DNA from: Melioribacteraceae bacterium
Lineage (GTDB): Bacteria; Bacteroidota; Ignavibacteria; Ignavibacteriales; Melioribacteraceae
Direction of reading: 5' to 3'
DNA length: 64,000 nucleotides
Assembly: GCA_030584085.1 (NCBI GenBank)
Contig: CP129490.1
Span: forward strand, 3,629,511 to 3,693,510
The translations under genes and the position numbers were made by a program. This document shows positions 53,997 through 62,501 of the stretch, piece by piece. Position 1 is the first letter of the stretch, and each line of letters starts with the position of its first letter. The notes beneath the pieces were generated by a model. It searched no databases. It was not told where the DNA came from and was given only the letters and a program-made list of their open reading frames with translations.

Positions 53997-54695
53997 TCAA
54001 TTTCTTTTTTCTATAATTGTCGCAACAAACCAGCACAGCAATGCCCAAAACAAACCGATCATCCATCCGGCAAGCACATCTGTTGGATAATGAACTCCGA
54101 GATAGATTCTGCTTAGCCCGACAATAAAAGAAATTGTAAGCGCGGTTGTAATGATAAAAACACGGGTCTTGTATGACGACTCAATTCGTGAAATTAATAC
54201 AGCAATAGAAAGATAAACAACAGCAGACATTGCGGAATGTCCGCTTGGAAAACTCATCGTGATCTCAGTAACAAGTTGCCCCACTATTTCCGGGCGTGGA
54301 CGAGCGAAAAGAACTTTCAAAATTTGCACAAGTATTCCGCCGCCAATTGCCGCAGAAAGCACATAGATGATAGAGCGTATTTCTCTCTTTAATCCAAGAT
54401 AAATAACAACGATCAATGTAATAATTGTTAGTAGAGTTGAACTTCCGAGAGCTGTAATATCACGAACAACATATTGAACCCTTTCGTGGCCAATTGGTTT
54501 GGCAATATCATCCGAATCTCGGAACATTAATAAAATTTTATTATCGATCGAAAGTGTTTCTTTATCATGAACAGCATCAGCAATTTGAATAAATAAAAAA
54601 AGAGAGAGAAGCATTCCGAAAAGAATAAATAAAAAAGAAATTTCACCCGGATAGTATTTTTTTATAAGAGTTTTTGTTTTGTTCAGAAGGTTCAT
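53997..54695 (-). CDS. PAP2-family membrane phosphatase
   Basis: A 232-residue integral membrane protein with six or so helices. The phosphatase motifs are Lys-Val-Leu-Phe-Ala-Arg-Pro-Arg-Pro, Pro-Ser-Gly-His-Ser and Ser-Arg-Ile-Tyr-Leu-Gly-Val-His-Tyr-Pro-Thr-Asp, the three PAP2 signatures in order. Likely roles are dephosphorylation of undecaprenyl-pyrophosphate or phosphatidate at the membrane surface. It lies 49 bases upstream of the metallophosphoesterase on the same strand; the pair may be one transcript. Confidence 0.85.
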   Translation of the reverse strand: MNLLNKTKTLIKKYYPGEISFLFILFGMLLSLFLFIQIADAVHDKETLSIDNKILLMFRDSDDIAKPIGHERVQYVVRDITALGSSTLLTIITLIVVIYLGLKREIRSIIYVLSAAIGGGILVQILKVLFARPRPEIVGQLVTEITMSFPSGHSAMSAVVYLSIAVLISRIESSYKTRVFIITTALTISFIVGLSRIYLGVHYPTDVLAGWMIGLFWALLCWFVATIIEKRN

Positions 54696-54754
54696 ATTTT
54701 GTTCAAATTATTCGGATAAAAATAAGAAAGGTTTTTGAGAGATGTATCGAATTA

Positions 54755-54787
54755 AGAGAATCCATCTTTAAGAAAGATGGATTCTCT
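54755..54787. terminator. Hairpin after the first sorting-domain gene
   Basis: A perfect 14-base stem (54755-54768 with 54774-54787) and 5-base loop. On the minus strand it follows the gene at 54803 but the poly-U tail is weak, so termination there is uncertain. Confidence 0.5.
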
Positions 54788-54802
54788 AAAAAATTCAGAA
54801 GA

Positions 54803-55894
54803 CTATTTAACCAGCATTAATTTTTTCGTTGCGGTAAAATTATCCGCCTTTAAGGTATAGAAATAAATTCCGCTTGATAGAGTTGATGCATCGAACTTGC
54901 TATTATAAACACCCGATGAAAGATCTTCGTTTACTAAAGTTGCAACCTCGTTGCCCAAAACATCATATACCTTTAACGAAACATGAGAACCTTTTGGAAT
55001 AGAGTATTGAATGTTTGTTGTTGGATTGAATGGATTCGGATAATTTTGTGCTAATGAAAAATCATTTGCAAGCTCTTCTAGCTGTTCAACACTTGTTGCG
55101 CCACTACCGTAATTCCATGCTACTTGATTAACAGATATAACACCGTTATCAGCTTGATTTGCATCAACAGCGTTTACGTGCAGCGAGCTTCCGTCAGGAG
55201 AAATAAATGTAAAAGACAGGTCAGTTGAAGAAGACGGAACGCCACCTGCGTTCGACGTTAGCTCGGTTACTATTTTAATTCTGAGAACATTAACCGATCT
55301 GCCATCGGGCATAATTAATGTACCCCATGCGTCAACGGTTCTGGTAACTGAAACATCAACTGTATAAGACTGAGGGAAAGGAATCCCGACAATCTCAACA
55401 TCAACATCTCTTGTCCCGGTGTGTGACCAACTTGCTCCAAAAGTTAATGGCAACTGCATTATTACTTCCGCAGGATTCATTTGAATGGTCGTTTTAGTTG
55501 TAAATCCAGCCGCAGCCGCCTCTGTGTAGGTTCCCAAATCTGAGTATGCGTTTCCACTTAGACCAAGGTGTACCCAGGTGTTTGATGTAACTCCCGCAAA
55601 TGTCGGCTGAGAATAAGTTACATAATTTGCTGAGCCAAATGTTCCTGAGACCGGAGATGAGCCCGGATTAACGCTTTCGGCATCAAATTCTAATTGGTGC
55701 GGATGCCCGCTGAAATCCCAGCTGCTTTGACCGGTTGCACCGATATTTACATTGGTATTTAATGTATCGGCATATGTCTTAACGGTTTTGCCAAGAGTAA
55801 GAGTTGAGGCTACATCAGCTTGAGTAATTGTGACTTGTGCTTGAGTTGAAAGAAATAGAACTATAAGAAACATTAGAAATGTAAATTTCTTCAC
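54803..55894 (-). CDS. Secreted type IX sorting-domain protein, paralogue A
   Basis: A 363-residue secreted protein: signal peptide ending Ser-Thr-Gln-Ala-Gln, a beta-rich body without recognised enzyme motif, and a type IX sorting domain starting Gln-Asn-Tyr-Pro-Asn-Pro-Phe-Asn-Pro-Thr-Thr and ending Lys-Lys-Leu-Met-Leu-Val-Lys. It is a paralogue of the next gene: both have Thr-Gln-Thr/Ala-Asp near the mature start, Trp-Asp-Phe and Leu-Glu-Phe-Asp, and Pro-Asp-Gly-Ser or Pro-Asp-Gly-Thr. GTG 55894 is preferred because ggagggcaacc precedes it; an ATG at 55951 is further and lacks a signal-like leader. Function unknown. Confidence 0.8.
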   Translation of the reverse strand: MKKFTFLMFLIVLFLSTQAQVTITQADVASTLTLGKTVKTYADTLNTNVNIGATGQSSWDFSGHPHQLEFDAESVNPGSSPVSGTFGSANYVTYSQPTFAGVTSNTWVHLGLSGNAYSDLGTYTEAAAAGFTTKTTIQMNPAEVIMQLPLTFGASWSHTGTRDVDVEIVGIPFPQSYTVDVSVTRTVDAWGTLIMPDGRSVNVLRIKIVTELTSNAGGVPSSSTDLSFTFISPDGSSLHVNAVDANQADNGVISVNQVAWNYGSGATSVEQLEELANDFSLAQNYPNPFNPTTNIQYSIPKGSHVSLKVYDVLGNEVATLVNEDLSSGVYNSKFDASTLSSGIYFYTLKADNFTATKKLMLVK

Positions 55895-56063
55895 GGTTGC
55901 CCTCCGTTTTTGATTAATTATTAGTGAATGAGCAATTTTAAGTAATCTCAATCAAAATGTAAAGGATATTTTATCTAATTATCTCTTTTGAGAATACCTC
56001 AATGATATTGGGCACAAATTCCGACATTAAGTACTGCTCTAAACAGAACTGATAAATCAAGCT

Positions 56064-56116
56064 GTGCGAAGTGACACTGTGTTTAAATGTCAGTGCCGTT
56101 AATGTTCACTTCGCAC
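56064..56116. terminator. Nested hairpin between the two paralogues
   Basis: Outer arms gtgcgaagtga (56064-56074) and tcacttcgcac (56106-56116), inner arms cactg/cagtg (56075-56079 and 56091-56095). It lies just after the stop of paralogue B on the minus strand and may end its transcript or be a repeat element; a poly-U tract is missing. Confidence 0.4.
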
Positions 56117-56128
56117 GAATGGGGTGAT

Positions 56129-57208
56129 TTACTTAATTAAAGAGAGCTTTTTTGTGGTAACAAAGTTTCCGGCTTCCAAAGTATAAAAATAAATTCCGCT
56201 TGATAGAGTTGATGCATCAAACTTACTGTTATAAACACCCGAAGAAAGTTTTTCATTTACTAATGTGGCAACCTCGTTGCCCAAAACATCATATACTTTT
56301 AGCGAAACATGAGAAGCTTTTGGAATAGAGTATTGAATATTTGTTGTTGGATTGAATGGATTCGGATAGTTTTGTGATAATACAAAATCATTTGCAAGCT
56401 CTTCAATTTTATCAACAGAAGAAGGTGAACCGTTACCATAATTCCAATTTACTTGTTCTGTTTGAATTACACCGTTATCCGATCCGTTTGGATCGTCGGC
56501 AACCGCTGTTAAACTTGCGCCTGAGCGTGTAATAAACATAAACGAAAGGATTTCCTCGGTATCACCATTAACGGTTCTTTCTCCCTCAATCTTTATTCTC
56601 AGGGTTTCTTCGGTGGTTCCGTCCGGCAGCACGATTGTGCCATAACCATCCACCAATTTTGACGAGGTTTCTTCTGCCTCTGTATTTGAAATCGGAACAC
56701 CGTTTAGTTCTGTGGTGGTGATTTTTGTGTGGGAGGTCGTCCAAGAATCTTGATAATTAACCGGAAACTGTAAAATATTACCAGGAGGATCATTTTCAAT
56801 TGTAACTTCTGACGTAGAACTGGACACCCCGGCTATGAAATAAAGACCATCTTCACCATAGTTACCATCTTCGATGATCAGGTAGGTATATGATGTAGCC
56901 TCATTTTGTCCAACATCATAATTGGTAATTAACGCATGTGTTGCAGACGAAAATAAATCAGCCTTCGGAGTAGACCCCGGATCAACAACATCTACATCAA
57001 ACTCTAGATGGAAAGGGTGATTTTCAAAATCCCAAGAATTTTCACCGGGTGTTCCAATATCAACGTCTATTCCGATCGTATCAGAATAATTTAAAATTCC
57101 GTTACCGATTTGTAAGTGGTTTTCTATATCGGTTTGCGTAACTACGATTTGAGACTGAATAGTTAAAGAAAAAAGCAAAAAAGTGAACGAAATTACTACC
57201 TTCTTCAT
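56129..57208 (-). CDS. Secreted type IX sorting-domain protein, paralogue B
   Basis: A 359-residue protein parallel to paralogue A in order and length: signal peptide (about 1-19), a beta-rich body with Trp-Asp-Phe-Glu-Asn-His-Pro-Phe-His-Leu-Glu-Phe-Asp, and a sorting domain with Gln-Asn-Tyr-Pro-Asn-Pro-Phe-Asn-Pro-Thr-Thr. The sorting domains of A and B are nearly identical, the bodies only moderately so, suggesting tandem duplication with later divergence or gene conversion of the ends. An aggagattc site precedes the ATG. Surface protein; function unknown. Confidence 0.8.
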   Translation of the reverse strand: MKKVVISFTFLLFSLTIQSQIVVTQTDIENHLQIGNGILNYSDTIGIDVDIGTPGENSWDFENHPFHLEFDVDVVDPGSTPKADLFSSATHALITNYDVGQNEATSYTYLIIEDGNYGEDGLYFIAGVSSSTSEVTIENDPPGNILQFPVNYQDSWTTSHTKITTTELNGVPISNTEAEETSSKLVDGYGTIVLPDGTTEETLRIKIEGERTVNGDTEEILSFMFITRSGASLTAVADDPNGSDNGVIQTEQVNWNYGNGSPSSVDKIEELANDFVLSQNYPNPFNPTTNIQYSIPKASHVSLKVYDVLGNEVATLVNEKLSSGVYNSKFDASTLSSGIYFYTLEAGNFVTTKKLSLIK

Positions 57209-57334
57209 GAATCTCCTCTATTTGTTAATAATGTCTCTTTTATTAATGATAGTAATTTTATGAAGGAATGTAAAGGATACTACGCCCGAATATCTTTTTT
57301 GATTGGTCCAAAGAGGTTGTTAATCGCGAAATAG

Positions 57335-58798
57335 TTAACGTTTTGAACGCGCCTTCTTATAGAGTTCTTCGTATTGGATTGCGGAATGTCTCCATGAATA
57401 ATCTTTGTTCATTCCGTTTTGCTGGATTTTTTTCCAGATGGGTTTGTTGTGATAATCTCCCAAGGCTCTTTGGATGGCGTGTACCATCGCTGCTGGTTTA
57501 TAATCGTCGAATGAAAATCCATTTCCGGTATCAAGTCCGTAAGTATTATACTCATTCCAATCTTGAACTGTATCGGCAAGTCCGCCGGTTTTTCTGACGA
57601 CGGGGACGGTTCCGTATTTAAGAGAATAAATTTGATTGAGTCCACAAGGTTCATAATGCGAAGGCATTAAAAATATATCGGCGCCGGCTTCAATTAAATG
57701 AGCAAGGTCATTATTATAACCGACGTAAACTCCGACTTTATTCGGCATTTGTTGATGAAGAGCTTGAAACATATTTTCATATTTTTGTTCGCCGCTTCCC
57801 AGTATTATCCATTGTGCATTGAAGCTCATTAATTCAGCAAGAGATTTTTCTATTAAATCAAATCCTTTTTGAATCGCCAAACGAGAAACGATTCCGATAA
57901 GCGGAATCCCTTCCTGGTAAGGCATATTAAATTTTTTTAATAAAGCCTCCTTGTTTTTCTCTTTACCTGAAAGATCATCTTTTGAATAATGGAAGGGAAT
58001 CAGCGTATCAGTTTCGGGATTCCAGACTGAGTAGTCAATTCCATTAATAATTCCGTAAAAATCTTTTTCTCTGTATTGGAGTAAATGATGCATTCCCGCG
58101 GAATACTCGGGCGTCATTAGTTCTTTTGCATAGGTTTCACTTACTGTGTTTATAACATCGGCAAAGGATAAACCGGTTTTTAGAAAATTAACGAGACCGT
58201 CGTGTTCAATTCTTCCGCCATGATAAAATAAATCTTCTTTTATTTCTGCATTGAACAAAGTCTTTTGAGGAAACTTACCTTGATAACCAATGTTATGAAC
58301 GGTAAACACAGTTGCCGTGTTTGCAAACATTTTATCCCAACTGTAATTGTCTTTTATATAAAGCGGAATCAATCCGGTTTGCCAATCATTGCAGTGAACT
58401 ATATCCGGTGACCAATGCAATCTTTGTAATGCCTCAATTACACTTTTCGAAAAACAAATAAAACGTTGATCCTCATCATGATCGTTTGTGTAAAGATTAT
58501 GCCGATGAAAAAAATACGGACAATCAATAAAATATATTTCGACTTTTGAATCGGGTAAATAGCTTTTATGGAGATGGACCTCGTGAACAATTCCCGCAAC
58601 ACGTATGGGCATAGGACTTGCCCAGGATTGATATTCCAAATGAAACTTGTGTTCGTCAACCGAATAATACTTCGGCATAAAAACCTTCACATCATGACCA
58701 AGTTTTTCAAGCTCGACCGGCAGAGCACCTGAGACATCGGCTAATCCACCGGTTTTTGCAAAAGGAACCACTTCACTTGCCGCGAAAGCTATTTTCAT
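57335..58798 (-). CDS. glgA: Glycogen/starch synthase
   Basis: A 487-residue GT5 glycosyltransferase that adds glucose from ADP-glucose to alpha-1,4-glucan. N-terminal Ala-Ser-Glu-Val-Val-Pro-Phe-Ala-Lys-Thr-Gly-Gly-Leu-Ala-Asp-Val is the donor-binding motif. Val-His-Asn-Ile-Gly-Tyr-Gln-Gly and Asn-Gly-Ile-Asp follow. The second domain has Ser-Arg-Leu-Ala-Ile-Gln-Lys-Gly-Phe-Asp and Glu-Pro-Cys-Gly-Leu-Asn-Gln near the end, then a second Lys-Thr-Gly-Gly-Leu-Ala-Asp. Start 58798 is preferred over GTG 58804 as it begins the conserved strand after gggtgatt. It stands alone; no other glycogen gene is near. Confidence 0.9.
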   Translation of the reverse strand: MKIAFAASEVVPFAKTGGLADVSGALPVELEKLGHDVKVFMPKYYSVDEHKFHLEYQSWASPMPIRVAGIVHEVHLHKSYLPDSKVEIYFIDCPYFFHRHNLYTNDHDEDQRFICFSKSVIEALQRLHWSPDIVHCNDWQTGLIPLYIKDNYSWDKMFANTATVFTVHNIGYQGKFPQKTLFNAEIKEDLFYHGGRIEHDGLVNFLKTGLSFADVINTVSETYAKELMTPEYSAGMHHLLQYREKDFYGIINGIDYSVWNPETDTLIPFHYSKDDLSGKEKNKEALLKKFNMPYQEGIPLIGIVSRLAIQKGFDLIEKSLAELMSFNAQWIILGSGEQKYENMFQALHQQMPNKVGVYVGYNNDLAHLIEAGADIFLMPSHYEPCGLNQIYSLKYGTVPVVRKTGGLADTVQDWNEYNTYGLDTGNGFSFDDYKPAAMVHAIQRALGDYHNKPIWKKIQQNGMNKDYSWRHSAIQYEELYKKARSKR

Positions 58799-59074
58799 AA
58801 TCACCCATTTACTTTTGATTCATTTCAAACAAATATACAAAATTTGTTACTTCACTTAACCTCAGTAATAATTTCCGGGCTTGACTTATATAACGAGCAT
58901 TCCAAATAAATAGATTGACTTTAATAAATATTTTGTCATATTAATACTTTTAGAGAGGTACAATTTCTATCTATCATGAAAAGATTATACACCATATAAC
59001 AGTTTCCTTCCAATTCTCCTATTTATTCTAACGTAAATTTATATTCTTGTTATCGCATAGAGGTATAAATATAA

Positions 59075-60022
59075 ATGAAAATCATCAGTATAATTTTCGT
59101 AATGAGTCTAGCTATATTTTCTCAGACTCTGATTAAAATTGACGGGGTACCGGAGAAATTCATGGAAAATTATCTTCAAACCGATCCTGACTGGAACCCG
59201 CTTTGGGTGGGAAATCTTTGGCAGTATACTTTGGATGGAAATAGTGACGAAGTAGATGTTCGTTATGTAGAAAAAGATACTGTTGTTAACGGAAAGACCT
59301 ATTACAAGAAAGTGGATTATGTCGGGTTTGAAAACGAAAAATTTTTTCTTTGGGAAAGAATTGATTGGGGAAGTTACGCAAGTTATATGCTTGACTTGGA
59401 TGACATGAACGAAAATTCAATAGTGCATGAAGAGCTGTTGTTGGACAGCTTGGAGGTGCCCGATGAGTTTTATGAATATACTTCTTTTCGATTTGCATAT
59501 AAAGGTTGGAAAAATATTGTGTGGTTTGGTCCGACAACCGTCAAAGTTAGAAAACCTGAGTGGTATTCTGTATTCGGAGATACTGTGCTTGTTCGAGAAG
59601 TAGAATATTTAGATCTCTCTATTACCGAGTATGTTTCTGATAAATATGGGGTGGTCAAAATAACCGGAGATTTTTATATACAAACATTAACGGGGGCAAG
59701 AATTTATGGAGAAGAATACGGAGTCGTTACATCAATTAATGATGAGGGTGAACTTCTTAACGAGTTTGTGCTATTTCAAAATTACCCAAACCCGTTTAAC
59801 CCAACAACAACTATTTCTTTTTCAATTGACGAGAGTACTTATATAAATCTTAAGATTTACAATTTCTTGGGTGAATATGTAACAACCCTAGTTGAGCAAT
59901 ATAAACACCCGGGAGTTTATAGGGTTGAGTTCAATGCAGAAAATTTATCAAGCGGAGTATATTTCTATGTTCTTGAAACAGATAAACATAGAGATATTAA
60001 AAAGATGATTCTACTTAAATAA
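59075..60022 (+). CDS. Secreted type IX sorting-domain protein of unknown function
   Basis: A 315-residue secreted protein: signal peptide (about 1-17), an aromatic-rich beta body (about 25-220; for example Trp-Val-Gly-Asn-Leu-Trp-Gln-Tyr) and a sorting domain starting Gln-Asn-Tyr-Pro-Asn-Pro-Phe-Asn-Pro-Thr-Thr at about 233 and ending Lys-Lys-Met-Ile-Leu-Leu-Lys. No enzyme motif was seen. A 270-bp AT-rich gap (58805-59074) precedes it and shows no gene. It is 13 bases before the metalloprotease pseudogene, so the two may be one transcript. Confidence 0.75.
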   Translation: MKIISIIFVMSLAIFSQTLIKIDGVPEKFMENYLQTDPDWNPLWVGNLWQYTLDGNSDEVDVRYVEKDTVVNGKTYYKKVDYVGFENEKFFLWERIDWGSYASYMLDLDDMNENSIVHEELLLDSLEVPDEFYEYTSFRFAYKGWKNIVWFGPTTVKVRKPEWYSVFGDTVLVREVEYLDLSITEYVSDKYGVVKITGDFYIQTLTGARIYGEEYGVVTSINDEGELLNEFVLFQNYPNPFNPTTTISFSIDESTYINLKIYNFLGEYVTTLVEQYKHPGVYRVEFNAENLSSGVYFYVLETDKHRDIKKMILLK

Positions 60023-60035
60023 CCGGAGGTGAACA

Positions 60036-62394
60036 ATGAAAAAGCATAACATTATCCGTAGCTTCATTGTTTTATTAATAATAGCACAATCCTCTTTTTC
60101 ACAAAGAATTGATTTTATTTGTGAAGATGAGGGGCCGATACTCTATAGAAGTGTTGATGATAGAGGCGGTGTTTACGCACCCTCGGAAGGCACTATTAAT
60201 ACCTTGGTTATTTTTGTGCAATTAAGAGATGATTGGAATTCCACGGAGGGCTGGCCAACCAATATAGATGATAAAATAATGTCATTGCCCCAGTGGGCGC
60301 ATGATTTTGCCGGACCGGGGAAAGGGCTAACACAATATTTTGAAGAAATGTCGGGAGGGCGTTTAGTGCTAGACGCCACCATTTATCCTGAGTTGGTGAA
60401 TTACAAACAACAAGACAGCCGACTATACATATTTACATGAAATTAACTATGAGGTTTTGGAAAAACTAGATTTAAATCCGAACTTTAGTTTTACTCCATT
60501 TGACACCTGGACTCGAACCTCCCCCGGATCAGACGACATTGTTGATTTAGTGATTATTGTTTATAGAGATTTTCCCAATTCATTAATTTTTGGATCGAAG
60601 TGGACGGGGTATAGCTCTATTTGGTTGCCGGCCGGCGGATATTATTCTGTAGTTGATCAAAAGAAAATAATCGGGGGCTTTGGATACGGTTCCGGTGTTC
60701 AAATGCGGGGCGCACATAATGGCCTTGATTATTCGGTATTTCAAGCGGCTCATGAATTTGGACATAAATTATTCGGAACCACCGGCCATATAAAATTCGG
60801 ACTCGCAAATTTGAGTTTAATGGGTGACAGCCCTGTCTGGAACAGTTCAAGAGGAATGTGTGCGTGGGAAAGAGAAAAACTTGGATGGATCGATTATATA
60901 GTTAAGGAAGACGATGAGATTTTTGAACTTCAAGATTATTTTAATGAAGATGAGGCTGTTAAAATAAAACTTCCAAATACAGATATAGAATATTTCATTC
61001 TAGAAAACAGACAAAAAATAGTTAAAGATTACGATTTAGCCGGTGCTCAAGGAATTTATAGCTATCACGTAAAAGGTGGTGATCAAATGTTACCAGAATA
61101 TATGGACGTTGAATGTGCCGATGGTAATTTTAAATGGCACTTTGACGAAACCACTTTAAAAGTGACAAAGCTTCATCCTGATCCGTTTTTTGGGAATGAT
61201 GAAATGGACTATCAAATCAAGTTTGATAGCGATGGTGATGGTGAACAAGAAATATACGGCTGTTTTATTGAGGGAGGATATATTAAAGATGCCGCTTGGG
61301 GTGATTACAATGATGCATTTGACGAAAAATATAACAATGTTTTTTCACCAACCAGCAATCCGCCTTCAACAAACGGCGTTAACCACCCGTTTACTGTTGA
61401 AATATTAGAGAATAAAAATGGTTTGGGCGTTTACAAAATTCAGCTGCATTATAATAACGCTTACGCAGGCAAACCCTCTAAACCATTTGGTGTAGTTGGG
61501 CATACGCACACTTATGGTTCAAACGGCAGTACTTCTGCGAGAGCCTTTTTGGATTGGTCGGATTATTGGGATGATGACCATGATGAATGGGAAGTTTATC
61601 GAGCCGTTGCTTCGGTTAACGGACCGAAGCCGGATTTAAGTGATTACGAATTTGTTACTAATGCTATTCAACCAAGCATGACTCCTAGAATTAATGTCTT
61701 TGATTATGGTGACGATAAAAAAATATACTATAGAATTAAAGCCAGAGATAAAGAAGGAAAGCGCTCAACTTTTTCTGATCCGATTAGTGATTGGGCTCCG
61801 CCGGAAACGCCAATTATTAATATAACAAGAAGTTTTTCCGGTCATCCGGTTGTTAGTTGGGATGAACCCAAGTCAGACGATTTAGAAGTTTTTCTAAGAA
61901 AAAAAGTCGGTGACGAATGGGAAGACCCAATTAAAATGACAGGAACACACTATGAAGATCTTTCTGTAGATTGGCCAGTTGGGCATTTAGTTAACGAAGC
62001 AGACTTCTACTATTATACATATAAACAAAGAAGATCCAATTTACAATCACCACAGTCTGAGGTGATTAATGCCTGGGGAGAAGGAGAAGATTGGTTGTAT
62101 AAAAATGGTTCTGAATATGACGCAATCCCTAAAATTTATGATCTATCACAGAACTATCCGAATCCCTTTAATCCGAGTTCGATAATAAAATATCAACTGC
62201 CGAGCGATTCACATGTGTCATTAATTGTATATGATATTCTTGGAAAGGAAGTAGTAGAACTTATTAATGAACATCAGAGCGCTGGTTATTATTTTATCAA
62301 CTTCGATGGCTCATTTCTTTCAAGCGGAATGTATATTTATCGAATAATTGCCGGAAATTATATAGACAGTAAGAAGATGTTATTGTTAAAGTAG
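60036..62394 (+). pseudogene. M6-like secreted metalloprotease with sorting domain, frameshifted
   Basis: Two frames encode one protein. The first (60036-60440) has a signal peptide and Asn-Thr-Leu-Val-Ile-Phe-Val-Gln-Leu, ending in a stop. The second frame runs to 62394 and contains His-Glu-Phe-Gly-His (60751-60765) followed by Gly-Thr-Thr-Gly-His, the zinc site of M6-like proteases, then fibronectin-like and a sorting domain with Gln-Asn-Tyr-Pro-Asn-Pro-Phe-Asn-Pro. Dropping one T from the ttt at 60432-60434 joins them as Leu-Tyr-Ile-Leu-His-Glu-Ile-Asn-Tyr-Glu-Val-Leu. Without it the catalytic part would have no signal. The break may be real or a sequencing error. A ccggaggtgaac site precedes the first start. 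Confidence 0.8.
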
Positions 62395-62416
62395 CTAACT
62401 TGAATGGATTATAATA

Positions 62417-62445
62417 AAGGGCACCATTTGAGTGCCCTTCGTTTT
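62417..62445 (+). terminator. Terminator after the metalloprotease
   Basis: Arms aagggcac (62417-62424) and gtgccctt (62432-62439) with a 7-base loop, followed by cgtttt, 23 bases past the stop. Confidence 0.8.
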
Positions 62446-62501
62446 GTAAGACATTAAATTTTATCAATAAACATGCGAAATGCATTTCACATGAAATCTT
62501 T

